From Marinilabilia salmonicolor (GTDB lineage: Bacteria; Bacteroidota; Bacteroidia; Bacteroidales; Marinilabiliaceae): DNA of 64,000 nt. The stretch lies in contig NZ_PVTS01000002.1 in NCBI RefSeq assembly GCF_003003035.1, positions 62,001 through 126,000 on the forward strand. Direction: 5' to 3'. The notes under the pieces are model-generated. The model ran no database searches. It saw only the letters and a program-made list of their open reading frames with translations, and was not told where the DNA came from. Both the position numbers and the translations under genes were made by a program. Of this stretch, positions 50,831 to 59,705 are shown in pieces (position 1 is the first letter of the stretch; each line of letters begins with the position of its first letter).

Positions 50831-52600
50831 ATGAAGAAATTTCTCAAGTACACCCTTGCTGTCATTGTAGGATCAGTGGTTTCCATCACCATCCTGACGC
50901 TCGGGTTTTTTATTTTTGTTGGCATTCTTGCAGCTTCAACTTCTCAGGAAGTAACCGTCAAGGACAACTCACTGCTTGTACTCAAGCTGGACGGTCCTAT
51001 CGTTGAAAGACTTGCCGACGATCCATTCGCACAGATTTTTGCTGAAATTTCGGGCGAAGCCGCCCCAATGGGCTTGAATCAGATCCTCTCAAGCATTAAA
51101 AAAGCCGAACGCGACGACCGGATCAAAGGAATCTATCTTGAATCCGGACTGGTAATGGGAGGTCACGCCACCATCGAAGAGATTCGCAATGCCCTTTTGG
51201 ATTTCAAAAAAACCGGTAAGTTTATCATCAGCTTTGCCCCGGTCTATTCCCAAAAATCTTATTACCTGGCATCAGCTGCCGACCGCATCTATCTGCCTCC
51301 AGCCGGAATGCTTAATTTCCAGGGTATCTCGTCACAACACACCTACTTCAAAAACACGCTGGAAAAACTGGGTGTTGATGTTCAGGTGTTTCGCCATGGC
51401 AAATTCAAATCAGCCATTGAGCCATTTACCCGTACCAACATGAGTGATGAGGCCAGACTCCAGACCGAGACCTATGTGAATTCAATGTGGGATCACATCA
51501 CACAAAAAATCTCAGAAGTCAGGAATATTGCCCCCGACAGGCTCAATGAAATCGCCAATCAGGTTCCCATGTTCCAAACCGATGACTTTCTTCTGAAATC
51601 AGGTTTGCTGGATGATCTGAAGTACAAAGATCAAGTGCTCAATGAACTGAAGGACTCCACAAAAACCGATTATACCAAAGACCTCAACAGCATTGATGTA
51701 AGACAATATGCAAAAGCCTATGTGTCTGACGGCAAAAAAGGAATTGCTAAGAATAAATTGGCCATTATTTATGCCGAAGGAGCCATTGACTCAGGTCAGG
51801 ATGGCATCAATTCTGAAGACCTGTCGCGTACCATTCGTGAGGCTCGTCGTGATTCTTCCATCAAAGCGGTGGTTTTGCGCATCAATTCACCCGGCGGCTC
51901 CGGAATGGGCTCTGAGATTATCTGGAGAGAAGTGAAACTAACTGCTGACACCAAACCACTGATTGTCTCCATGAGTGATCTGGCTGCATCGGGAGGGTAT
52001 TACATAGCCTGTGCTGCAGATACCATCGTTGCCCACCCAAACTCCCTCACAGGATCCATTGGTGTCTTTGGAACCATCCCAAACCTGGAAGGACTGCTTG
52101 ACAAGGTAGGCATCTCAACAGACGTTGTTAATACCAATAAATTTTCTGACATGCCGGCTCTGACACGCCCGTTCCGTCCTGAAGAAAAGGAGATTATGCA
52201 GGCCTACATTGAGCATTTTTATGACTTTTTCCTTCAGCGTTGTGCCGATGGAAGGCAAACCACCAAAGCCGCCATCGATGAAATCGGGCAGGGACGCGTC
52301 TGGAGTGGCGAAAATGCCCTTGAAATTGACCTTGTGGATGTATTGGGCGGAATCGACACTGCCGTAGATATTGCCGCTGAAAAAGCCGGTATTGCTGACA
52401 ACTACCGAATAGTGGAACTGCCGGAAGTATTGCCTCCATTTGAGCAATTGATAAAAGATCTGACCGGTAATGCTTCGGCCTATATGAAATCCGTATTCTT
52501 TGGAAACTCAGAATACCTGAAGTATATGCAAACAATTGAAAACCTGAAGGAGTCATACCCCATTCAGGCACGGGTTCCATACGAAATCTCAATCAATTAA
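50831..52600 (+). CDS. sppA: Signal peptide peptidase SppA, 67K type
   Basis: The 589-aa membrane-anchored serine protease has an N-terminal membrane helix (about residues 7-34) and two tandem ClpP-like halves. The predicted catalytic dyad is Lys193 in GKFKSAIEPF (first half) and Ser387 in LAASGGYYIACAAD (second half), matching the E. coli arrangement. It degrades cleaved signal peptides in the membrane. A hairpin terminator (52620-52653) follows closely. Confidence 0.96.
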   Translation: MKKFLKYTLAVIVGSVVSITILTLGFFIFVGILAASTSQEVTVKDNSLLVLKLDGPIVERLADDPFAQIFAEISGEAAPMGLNQILSSIKKAERDDRIKGIYLESGLVMGGHATIEEIRNALLDFKKTGKFIISFAPVYSQKSYYLASAADRIYLPPAGMLNFQGISSQHTYFKNTLEKLGVDVQVFRHGKFKSAIEPFTRTNMSDEARLQTETYVNSMWDHITQKISEVRNIAPDRLNEIANQVPMFQTDDFLLKSGLLDDLKYKDQVLNELKDSTKTDYTKDLNSIDVRQYAKAYVSDGKKGIAKNKLAIIYAEGAIDSGQDGINSEDLSRTIREARRDSSIKAVVLRINSPGGSGMGSEIIWREVKLTADTKPLIVSMSDLAASGGYYIACAADTIVAHPNSLTGSIGVFGTIPNLEGLLDKVGISTDVVNTNKFSDMPALTRPFRPEEKEIMQAYIEHFYDFFLQRCADGRQTTKAAIDEIGQGRVWSGENALEIDLVDVLGGIDTAVDIAAEKAGIADNYRIVELPEVLPPFEQLIKDLTGNASAYMKSVFFGNSEYLKYMQTIENLKESYPIQARVPYEISIN

Positions 52601-52619
52601 CAATACTGTTTTATTGCAG

Positions 52620-52653
52620 AGGGCGCATAAGGTCGTTTCACTTTATGCGCCCT
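52620..52653 (+). terminator. Terminator after sppA
   Basis: AGGGCGCATAA (52620-52630) pairs exactly with TTATGCGCCCT (52643-52653), followed by TTG. An ATG at 52645, the first possible lpxK start, is inside the right arm, which argues for the later lpxK start. Confidence 0.75.
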
Positions 52654-52674
52654 TTGTTATCCAATAGCCAACGA

Positions 52675-53748
52675 ATGATACGCGCCTTCCGGATTTTACT
52701 TTTCCCCTTTTCGTTGCTGTATTGCCTGGTAACATCCATCCGCAATGCACTATACAACAGCGGGATTAAAAAAAGTACCGCCTACCCGGTTCCGCTCATC
52801 TCTGTCGGCAATCTCACCGTAGGCGGAACAGGAAAAACTCCCCTGACCGAGTTGTTAATCAAAACGCTGACTCCGGATTACAACTGTGCCCTTCTGAGTC
52901 GGGGTTATGGCAGAAAGACAAAAGGGCCGATCCATGCAAAAGACGATGCCTCTCCCTCAACCATCGGAGATGAGCCCTTGCAGATCATGCAAAAATTTCG
53001 GGATCTCACCGTTATGGTGGCCGAAAAACGAACCCGGGGAATGGATTACCTGCTTCAACTAAATCCTCCCCCAAAAGTTATACTGCTCGATGATGCCTAT
53101 CAGCACAGAGCCGTATCCCCCGGACTTTCCATTCTTGTCACCGATTATTACCGCCCAATCTACAAAGACTTTTGTCTGCCGGCCGGAAATCTGAGAGAAC
53201 CTCTTGCCGGAAAAAAAAGAGCAGACATCATCGTGGTCAACAAATGCCCACACAACCTGAGTGAAACAGAAAAGGACAAAATACTGCGAAAGCTTAAACC
53301 AACAGCTCAACAAAAAGTATTCTTTAGCACGATAGGTTACGATTATCTGAAATCACTCAAAAGCACCGATACCCGGGAACTGTTCGGCAAAGAAAACAAA
53401 CCGGTACTCGCTGTTACAGGTATCGGAAACCCTGCCCCATTCTTTAATCATGTCGAAGGCTATACTAAGGAACTCGAAAAAATAACCTTCCCTGATCACC
53501 ATGATTTCTCAGACACCGATATAAAAAAAATCAACGCCAAGCTGGAGAAAATGGGACCCGACTCCATCGTTATCACCACAGAAAAAGATGCAGTTAGACT
53601 TCGGCATAAAAACCTGCCTGACAGTCTATCCAAAAAAATTTGGTATCTTCCCATTGAGTTGAAAATACTCTTTAATGAACAGAACACATTTATAAAAACC
53701 GTAAAAAGTTATGTTGAAGAAAATTCAGGAAACAGCAACGTTTCTTAA
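52675..53748 (+). CDS. lpxK: Tetraacyldisaccharide 4'-kinase
   Basis: The product is 357 aa from the ATG at 52675. It phosphorylates the lipid A disaccharide at the inner membrane. It begins with a membrane-associating helix (FRILLFPFSLLYCLVTSI), then SVGNLTVGGTGKTP containing the Walker A (residues 50-55). LLSRGYGRKTKG, DEPLQIM and LLDDAYQHRAVSP follow. An ATG at 52645 lies inside the sppA terminator stem and is less likely. The 3' end overlaps the next gene by 38 nt in a different frame. Confidence 0.95.
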   Translation: MIRAFRILLFPFSLLYCLVTSIRNALYNSGIKKSTAYPVPLISVGNLTVGGTGKTPLTELLIKTLTPDYNCALLSRGYGRKTKGPIHAKDDASPSTIGDEPLQIMQKFRDLTVMVAEKRTRGMDYLLQLNPPPKVILLDDAYQHRAVSPGLSILVTDYYRPIYKDFCLPAGNLREPLAGKKRADIIVVNKCPHNLSETEKDKILRKLKPTAQQKVFFSTIGYDYLKSLKSTDTRELFGKENKPVLAVTGIGNPAPFFNHVEGYTKELEKITFPDHHDFSDTDIKKINAKLEKMGPDSIVITTEKDAVRLRHKNLPDSLSKKIWYLPIELKILFNEQNTFIKTVKSYVEENSGNSNVS

Positions 53749-54523
53749 GCAAAACCACAAGACCTCCGCCCGGGTGGGCATCATACTGGGAACCGGACTG
53801 GGCGGTCTGGTTAAGGAAATTGAAATAAAAGAAACCGTTTCTTACGGTGACATTCCCAACTTTCCCGTCTCAACAGTTGAAGGCCATAAGGGACGCCTGA
53901 TTTTCGGCTCTATCCGGGGAACAGAAATCGTAGCAATGCAGGGACGTTTTCATTACTACGAAGGTTACGATATGCAGGAAGTAACATTTCCGGTACGCGT
54001 GATGAAAGCTTTGGGAATAGACCATCTCATCGTATCGAATGCCAGCGGTGGATTGAATCCTGACTTTAAAGTTGGCGACATCATGGTCATTACCGACCAC
54101 ATCAATATGTTTGGAGACAACCCCCTCATTGGTCGAAACCATAATGAACTGGGGCCCCGTTTTCCCGACATGAGTGAACCCTACAGCAAAGAACTGTCCC
54201 AAAGAGCCCTCAAAATTGCAAAAAACAATGACATAGAGCTTAAAACGGGGGTGTATGTGGGGACTGCAGGCCCAACCTTTGAAACACCAGCTGAATACAA
54301 ATTTTTCAGGGTAATTGGCGGCGACACCGTGGGAATGTCAACCGTTCCTGAAGTCATCGTAGCCCGCCATGCCGGCATGACCTGTTTTGGCGTAAGCATC
54401 ATCACCGACTCCGGCGTCCCCGGACAAATTGTGGAAATCTCCCATGAGGAAGTTCAGGAAGTAGCAGCAGCGGCAGAACCCAAAATGACCAAAGTGATTG
54501 CAGAGCTGGTGGGAACACTTTAA
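53711..54523 (+). CDS. Purine nucleoside phosphorylase (trimeric, PNP-I type)
   Basis: The 270-aa product phosphorolyses purine nucleosides to base and ribose-1-phosphate. Family motifs are GIILGTGLGGLV, PVSTVEGHKGRLI, MQGRFHYYEGYDMQEVTFPV, SNASGGLNP, YVGTAGPTFETPAEYKF, TVGMSTVPEVIVARH and GVSIITDSG. It overlaps lpxK by 38 nt, so the two are translated from one mRNA. There is no functional connection other than the operon. Confidence 0.95.
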   Translation: MLKKIQETATFLKQNHKTSARVGIILGTGLGGLVKEIEIKETVSYGDIPNFPVSTVEGHKGRLIFGSIRGTEIVAMQGRFHYYEGYDMQEVTFPVRVMKALGIDHLIVSNASGGLNPDFKVGDIMVITDHINMFGDNPLIGRNHNELGPRFPDMSEPYSKELSQRALKIAKNNDIELKTGVYVGTAGPTFETPAEYKFFRVIGGDTVGMSTVPEVIVARHAGMTCFGVSIITDSGVPGQIVEISHEEVQEVAAAAEPKMTKVIAELVGTL

Positions 54524-54580
54524 CATCAGAAAATTGGGCAGGTAGAGAGAGATTTTTGTTTTAATTATCCCTCTCTCCTG

Positions 54581-55804
54581 CTATTCCGCTTCAATATCGG
54601 GATAAAGAAAATCATTAAACGGAAAACGGGTAACATGAATTTTTACCACTTCGCGGTACAACAACTCTCTGAATTCATCGAAATTTGTCTTTTCCTTAGC
54701 TGAAATAAAGATACTCTTAGTATCCTTAGCCATCCAGCTCTCCTTTAAATCATCGAGGGAATAGTTCTCACGCGTTTCGGGAGTAAGATCGTCCTCCTCT
54801 TTTTCCGTGTAGGTAAAAGCATCCACCTTATTAAAAACCATAACCATGGGCTTTTCCCGCTCATCAATTTCGTGAAGGGTTTTATTCACCACCTCAATCT
54901 GCTGCTCAAAACCGGGATGTGAGATGTCCACCACATGGAGCAATATATCTGCCTCACGCACTTCATCAAGAGTTGATTTGAACGACTCAACCAGGTGGTG
55001 CGGCAATTTCCGGATAAAACCTACCGTATCTGCCAAAAGAAACGGCAGATTACCCACCACTACCTTGCGAACGGTGGTATCAAGGGTCGCAAAAAGCTTA
55101 TTCTCAGCAAACACTTCACTCTTGGCAAGCGTGTTCATCAGTGTACTTTTTCCCACGTTGGTATATCCTACCAGGGCCACCCGCACAAGTTTACCACGAT
55201 TCTTCCGCTGAGTTGCCATTTGACGATCAATCTTCTGAAGATCATTTTTTAGCTTGGAAATTTTATCACGGATAATCCGACGGTCTGTTTCAATCTCCTT
55301 TTCCCCGGGACCACGCATTCCAATACCTCCGCGCTGTCTCTCAAGGTGTGTCCACATTCGGGTAAGGCGTGGCAGGAGATATTGATACTGGGCAAGCTCT
55401 ACCTGTGTCTTGGCATGTGCAGTGCGGGCACGGCGTGCAAAAATATCGAGAATCAAATTGGTCCGATCCAGAATCCGTCTTCTGAAAGCACCCTCCAGGT
55501 TTCTCAACTGAGAAGGTGTCAGTTCATCATCAAATATAATAGAATCAACATCTTCATGAACCTTCACATATTCCACTATTTCTTCAAGCTTTCCGCTTCC
55601 TACAAAATACCTTTTATCGGGCATAGGTAGCGACTGCACGAAACGTTTCACAGGGATGGCACCTGCCGTTTCAGCCAAAAAAGCCAGTTCATCAAGATAC
55701 TCCTCCACCTCCCGTTCAGAAACGTCAGGTGTACGAATGGCCACTAAAACAACTTTTTCAAGTTCCTTTTCTGTCGATATCAGGTCGTTCATAGTATTGT
55801 GCAA
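54581..55804 (-). CDS. hflX: Ribosome-associated GTPase HflX
   Basis: The 407-aa product has the HflX N-terminal domain (KRYFVGSGKLEEIVEYVK, DDELTPSQLRNLEGAFRRRI, ILDIFARRARTAHAKTQVEL), the helical linker with RGGIGMRGPGEKEIETDRR, and a G domain with GYTNVGKSTLMNTL, DTVGFIRKLPHHLVESF and VFNKVD. HflX binds 50S subunits and splits stalled ribosomes. An alternative start lies four codons in. The length is normal. Confidence 0.96.
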   Translation of the reverse strand: MHNTMNDLISTEKELEKVVLVAIRTPDVSEREVEEYLDELAFLAETAGAIPVKRFVQSLPMPDKRYFVGSGKLEEIVEYVKVHEDVDSIIFDDELTPSQLRNLEGAFRRRILDRTNLILDIFARRARTAHAKTQVELAQYQYLLPRLTRMWTHLERQRGGIGMRGPGEKEIETDRRIIRDKISKLKNDLQKIDRQMATQRKNRGKLVRVALVGYTNVGKSTLMNTLAKSEVFAENKLFATLDTTVRKVVVGNLPFLLADTVGFIRKLPHHLVESFKSTLDEVREADILLHVVDISHPGFEQQIEVVNKTLHEIDEREKPMVMVFNKVDAFTYTEKEEDDLTPETRENYSLDDLKESWMAKDTKSIFISAKEKTNFDEFRELLYREVVKIHVTRFPFNDFLYPDIEAE

Positions 55805-55892
55805 TATTTATCAGATGCAAAAGTAATTGATTTCATCAAAAAGAAGAGGAAAAAATATTCCTTCGCGAAGCAATGGAATTAGCATAAAACTA

Positions 55893-55920
55893 AAAAAGCC
55901 CGGAAAAAACCGGGCTTTTT
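55893..55920. terminator. Bidirectional terminator between hflX and tonB
   Basis: AAAAAGCCCGG (55893-55903), loop AAAAAA, CCGGGCTTTTT (55910-55920). It follows the tonB stop on the - strand. Confidence 0.9.
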
Positions 55921-55943
55921 AATATTTTAACCTTAAAATGCTA

Positions 55944-56624
55944 TTATTGAAGCACAAAGTTGATGGGCACAGTGTAAGATACTCTTACCGATTTACCCCT
56001 TTGCTTACCAGGCTTCCATTTAGGCATACTCTTAACAACCCGGATGGCTTCCTTGTCAAGACTCGGGTCAACACCACGGGCAATCTGAACATCTGTTACA
56101 GAACCATCGGTGTTAATAACGAACTTCACATACACACGTCCCTGAATTCCGTTTTCCTGAGCAATTACAGGATAATCAACGGACGTTGCAAGGTACTTGT
56201 GCAAAGCAGCATCTCCACCTGGGAACTCAGGCATATCTTCCACAATAAAGAATACGGGAGCTTCCTCTGTTTCCTCTTCTGTTTCCATATCGGAAAAATC
56301 TACTTCCATCTCTTCGGTAGCCTCGGTATCTTCAATAACAAGCTCCTCTTCGAGTTCCACATCGTCTTCCACGATATTCAATACATCTGTAACTTTCGGT
56401 GGTGGCGGCGGCGGTGGTGGTTTCACTTCTTCCTGGGTGGTGATCGGAATGATCTCCTCCTCTACTTCCTCCTCTTCAATCTTAAACCCTTCATTGACAT
56501 CAGCATCAGTTGATGTCCATTCAAAGGCGATGAAAACCAGAGAAAGCACCACAACAAGTCCAATCTGCATGAAGACTGACTTCTTGCTTTCCAAATCTGC
56601 TTTGGGCGACTTTTTTACTTCCAT
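55944..56624 (-). CDS. tonB: TonB-family energy transducer
   Basis: The 226-aa product has one membrane helix at about residues 19-38, an acidic Glu-rich region, a Pro-rich spacer (eight consecutive Pro), a second acidic region, and the TonB C-terminal domain at about 130-226 (GGDAALHKYLATSVDYPVIA, GRVYVKFVINTDGSVTDVQI, MPKWKPGKQRGKSVRVSYTV). It transmits proton-motive force to outer-membrane transporters such as the SusC of this window, though pairing is not shown. It is monocistronic. A 309-nt gap toward tRNA-Ala holds its promoter. Confidence 0.95.
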   Translation of the reverse strand: MEVKKSPKADLESKKSVFMQIGLVVVLSLVFIAFEWTSTDADVNEGFKIEEEEVEEEIIPITTQEEVKPPPPPPPPKVTDVLNIVEDDVELEEELVIEDTEATEEMEVDFSDMETEEETEEAPVFFIVEDMPEFPGGDAALHKYLATSVDYPVIAQENGIQGRVYVKFVINTDGSVTDVQIARGVDPSLDKEAIRVVKSMPKWKPGKQRGKSVRVSYTVPINFVLQ

Positions 56625-56887
56625 AATAAAAATCGAATTTTGGTGCCTAAAATTTAATGTCTCTTACTGCTTTTCAATGTTCCAAAATCTAACGAACAAA
56701 AGTCGTCTTTCATTTTGAGAGGCTAAAAATAGGATTTTATAATCAAATCCAAGCAATTTTAACGGTTCTTTTTAATCATTCAAGAAAAAAGAACTTCCCA
56801 AAAAAAACCTTTCATCGCTAAATTTCAACACCTTAACAGTAATTACGTAACAAATACCAATCCAAACCACATTTTTTTCGAAAATCC
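56625..56887. other. Upstream region of tonB and tRNA-Ala
   Basis: A/T-rich intergenic DNA with no ORF of interest. The tonB promoter is presumably here, but no clean TTTG/TAnnTTTG pair was found on the - strand. Confidence 0.4.
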
Positions 56888-56920
56888 TTTGGCCTGTTTC
56901 CCGATTTTCATTTATATTTG
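56888..56920 (+). promoter_or_regulatory. Primary-sigma promoter for tRNA-Ala
   Basis: TTTG (56888-56891), a 21-nt spacer and TATATTTG (56913-56920) fit the Bacteroidota consensus. The tRNA starts 13 nt after the box. Confidence 0.8.
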
Positions 56921-56933
56921 CAACTCGAAAACC

Positions 56934-57007
56934 GGGGGTGTAGCTCAGTTGGCTAGAGCGCGTGACTGGCAGTCACGAGGTCAGGGGTTCGACTCCCCTC
57001 ATCTCCA
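56934..57007 (+). tRNA. tRNA-Ala (GGC)
   Basis: 74 nt; acceptor GGGGGTG/CATCTCC (two G-U pairs), D arm GCTCAGTTGGCTAGAGC, anticodon stem CGTGA/TCACG with loop CTGGCAG and anticodon GGC (56968-56970), T arm AGGGG-TTCGACT-CCCCT. CCA is not encoded. Confidence 0.93.
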
Positions 57008-57033
57008 CGTTTGTTATACTAAATATACAAAGA

Positions 57034-57059
57034 ACCGGACAGAAGGTCCGGTTTTTTTT
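57034..57059 (+). terminator. Terminator after tRNA-Ala
   Basis: ACCGGAC and GTCCGGT form a stem followed by a T-run. Confidence 0.88.
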
Positions 57060-57204
57060 GTTTTTATTAATATCATTTTCAGAAAGTTTAACACCGCGTC
57101 TTTCGGTTGTTAAATGTAAGCCTTAAATTTGTCTCTCCAACAACAAGCATCAATTACCTGCAATTTCAGACATCATTGATCGCTCAATCATTCAGTAAAT
57201 AAGC

Positions 57205-58281
57205 ATGACAGACAACTCAGGTAAAATCATAAAAAGTATTAACCCCACCAAGATAATCCTTCCAATTCTGATAGGCTTATCGGTTACAGGTTTTTTGCTG
57301 TATCGGGAATTCGAACCCGGCAGTTTTAGCTTTGTGCGGTTTACTTTCTGGTCTGTTTTCTGGCTGTTGGTATCTTTTACGTTAATGGCAGTCAGAGATT
57401 TTGGATACATGATGCGTATCCGTATCCTGACCAATAATGAGCTGTCATGGAAGAAAGCGTTCAACATCATAATGCTTTGGGAGTTTACCTCCGCCATTAC
57501 CCCCTCTGCCATAGGTGGGACCAGCGTGGCCATATTCTTTCTCAACAAAGAGGGAGTGCGCCTGGGGCGAAGCACTGCTGTAGTAATGGTTACCTCTTTT
57601 CTGGATGAACTCTATTTCATACTTGCCTTTCCTATTATCCTGTTATTACTGGGTCGCTCAGACATCTTCATTCTGGATGCGGCCGATGCAGCTCTGCCAT
57701 GGTACAAAAACAATTTCTTCCTGCTGGCCATGGGAGGATATTCCATAAAACTGCTCTACACACTCATTCTCAGCTACGGACTGTTCATCAATCCCAGAGG
57801 TCTGAAATGGCTGCTTCTGATGATTTTCAAATTGCCCATCATCCGCAAATGGCGCCCTCAAGCCAATGAATCTGGCACAGACCTCATTCAAACCTCCAAA
57901 GAATTTAGCGGATGGCCGTTTTCAAAATGGCTGAAAGCATTCGGAGCAACATTTTTCAGCTGGACCTCTCGTTATTGGGTTGTCAACACGCTGATTGTAA
58001 CTTTCCTTGGCGTTAAATGGCTCGGTTGGGAGGACCACCTTCACGTATTTGCCAAGCAGCTGGTCATGTGGATTATGATGCTTATCAGTCCCACCCCGGG
58101 TGGCAGCGGCTTCGCAGAATATGTATTCAAAGAATTTCTTGCAGCCTTTATCCCTGTGGGGACAGGTATTGCCATGGCATTCATGTGGCGAATGGTCAGC
58201 TATTATCCTTATCTGATATTCGGAACATTTATGGTTCCGCGCTGGATTAGAAGGCACTTCCTAAGTCGAAAAGTGAAATAA
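57205..58281 (+). CDS. UPF0104/LPG-synthase-type integral membrane protein
   Basis: The 358-aa product has about 7-8 hydrophobic helices and the pattern of the lysylphosphatidylglycerol synthase transmembrane / UPF0104 family: WEFTSAITPSAIGGTSVAIF near residue 93, FLDELYFILAFPIILLLL, and MLISPTPGGSGFAEYVFKEF near 290. The family is thought to flip or handle lipids. The aminoacyl-transferase domain of MprF is absent, so no lipid-modifying activity should be assumed. It stands alone after the tRNA-Ala terminator. Confidence 0.88.
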   Translation: MTDNSGKIIKSINPTKIILPILIGLSVTGFLLYREFEPGSFSFVRFTFWSVFWLLVSFTLMAVRDFGYMMRIRILTNNELSWKKAFNIIMLWEFTSAITPSAIGGTSVAIFFLNKEGVRLGRSTAVVMVTSFLDELYFILAFPIILLLLGRSDIFILDAADAALPWYKNNFFLLAMGGYSIKLLYTLILSYGLFINPRGLKWLLLMIFKLPIIRKWRPQANESGTDLIQTSKEFSGWPFSKWLKAFGATFFSWTSRYWVVNTLIVTFLGVKWLGWEDHLHVFAKQLVMWIMMLISPTPGGSGFAEYVFKEFLAAFIPVGTGIAMAFMWRMVSYYPYLIFGTFMVPRWIRRHFLSRKVK

Positions 58282-58406
58282 CAATAATTCAGGACCCTCT
58301 TTCGTTTCTATAGCATACCGCCAACATTTGACCAACAGCACGGTTTTTGTGATTAATCAGGTGATTATAAAATTATTATGGTTGTAACTTGCATTTGACC
58401 AATAAT

Positions 58407-58474
58407 TATTTTTGCACAAAACCGCCCGGCAGGATGTAAAACCTTAAAGGTTTGAATAATTACACCAACCTGCC
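58407..58474 (+). promoter_or_regulatory. Promoter box and nested RNA structure upstream of the ModA-like gene
   Basis: A TAnnTTTG box (TATTTTTG, 58407-58414) is followed by GGCAGG (58428-58433) pairing with CCTGCC (58469-58474). These enclose a hairpin AAACC-TTAAA-GGTTT (58439-58453). The gene starts 36-101 nt later depending on the start codon. It does not match a riboswitch class that I recognise. Confidence 0.45.
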
Positions 58475-58509
58475 ATCCATTTCCGAGACAACATTGAAAC
58501 GTTACAAAC

Positions 58510-59367
58510 ATGCCTGGCAACCATCAAACAGAGAGAGAGCGTCTTTACAATAACCAATCACTGATCAGGAGGAAATTGCTAAACCTTTTCCCTTTTGTGC
58601 TCTTCAGCTTACTGGTTCTTCTATTCACCGGAGCCTGCAATACAGGCAAAACCAGCGACAAAGAAGACGATCCGGATATTATTATCTATTGTGAAAACGG
58701 AATTCTGGCTCCCATCCTGGAAATTGTTCAGGAATATGAAGACAGCACCGGCCTTCATATTAGTATCCAGAACGATTGCGCAAGAAACCTGGTTAATCTC
58801 ATCCATTATCGACGAGAGGCAGACATATTCATTCCTGATTCCAGAGAAGCCATCGATAAAATATTGCTGACTTCCCCGGAAATAATCGCAGACTCTGTAT
58901 CTGTGGGAAATCAAACTCTTGTGTTCATCGTGCCCAAGAAAAACCCGCTAAAGCTTACCGGTGAGCTGAAATCTCTTACAACTCCTGCAAACGGAATTAT
59001 CCTGGCCAACCCCGAAAGCAGCACGCTGGGGTTCTCCAGCGGAACACTCCTGCAAAAACATCAGATCTATGACCAGGTAATGAATTCGGTGCTCTTTCTG
59101 ACTGCTGATTCCAGAAGCCTCGTAAGAAACATCGCTAATAACCATGCATCACTTGCCATAGCCTGGGAATCTGATTATCTCACCAACAGCATCAGAACAC
59201 AGGTGGACACCCTCTCCATAGCATCTCCACACAAAACATTTCCTGCTGTGGCTGTACTACTTAACACAGGAAAACAAAAAGAGAAAGCAGTGGAGTTTCT
59301 CTCAAGCCTGAATAAAAAAAACGCCCGAAAAATTTTTGAAAAATACGGAATTCGCCAACCGATATGA
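58510..59367 (+). CDS. ModA-like periplasmic substrate-binding lipoprotein
   Basis: The product is 285 aa from the ATG at 58510, with lipobox FTGAC (Cys43) unusually far from the N-terminus. An in-frame TTG at 58576 preceded by AGGAGG would place the Cys at about residue 21 and is a good alternative. The mature part is a type II binding protein of the molybdate-binding kind: IIIYCENGILAPILEIVQEY, NDCARNLVNLIHYRREADIF, NQTLVFIVPKKNP, ANPESSTLGFSSGTLLQKHQ and KEKAVEFLSSLNKKNARKIF. No ABC permease or ATPase is next to it. A hybrid histidine kinase follows 338 nt downstream, which suggests a sensory rather than a transport role. The ligand is unknown. Confidence 0.82.
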   Translation: MPGNHQTERERLYNNQSLIRRKLLNLFPFVLFSLLVLLFTGACNTGKTSDKEDDPDIIIYCENGILAPILEIVQEYEDSTGLHISIQNDCARNLVNLIHYRREADIFIPDSREAIDKILLTSPEIIADSVSVGNQTLVFIVPKKNPLKLTGELKSLTTPANGIILANPESSTLGFSSGTLLQKHQIYDQVMNSVLFLTADSRSLVRNIANNHASLAIAWESDYLTNSIRTQVDTLSIASPHKTFPAVAVLLNTGKQKEKAVEFLSSLNKKNARKIFEKYGIRQPI

Positions 59368-59705
59368 TTTTTAGTGCGCGTAGCTTTATTTTCACATGTT
59401 AATTCCCTATCTTGAGCATGCCCATAAAGCATCACTTGCTTCGCATTATTGCTGCCAAAATGCACTTTGCCGGAGAATAACCGGTTCTTTTGGCGGCTTG
59501 CGCCACCGCTTAAGCGTTAGGCGGCAGTCGGTAGTAAACAATGCAAACGGACTTTGGGGATCAGACACTAAACAAAAACCTAGTTTATCGACAAGCACAT
59601 ATTTAACCTTATAATATGCCATCACTTGTTAACATCCAGCTGGTGTAATAAACCTTAATCATAACAGACAGTTCAACAAATTCCTGACCTCAAAAACGCA
59701 ATAAA
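59368..59705. other. 338-nt gap before the histidine kinase
   Basis: Contains GC-rich palindromic sequence around 59490-59525 (GGCG-GCTTG-CGCC and CGCTTAAGCG) and A/T-rich DNA after it. No gene or clear promoter was recognised. Confidence 0.45.

Noticed and set aside
58421-58509. Known riboswitch (c-di-GMP, molybdenum cofactor, TPP, fluoride) upstream of the ModA-like gene
   Set aside because: None of the conserved bases of these classes was recognised; only simple nested pairing is visible.
59490-59525. Possible integron attC site (GCGTTAGGC core next to CGCTTAAGCG)
   Set aside because: One core-like GTTAGGC is present, but no matching RYYYAAC partner was found on the other side, and there is no integrase or cassette array.
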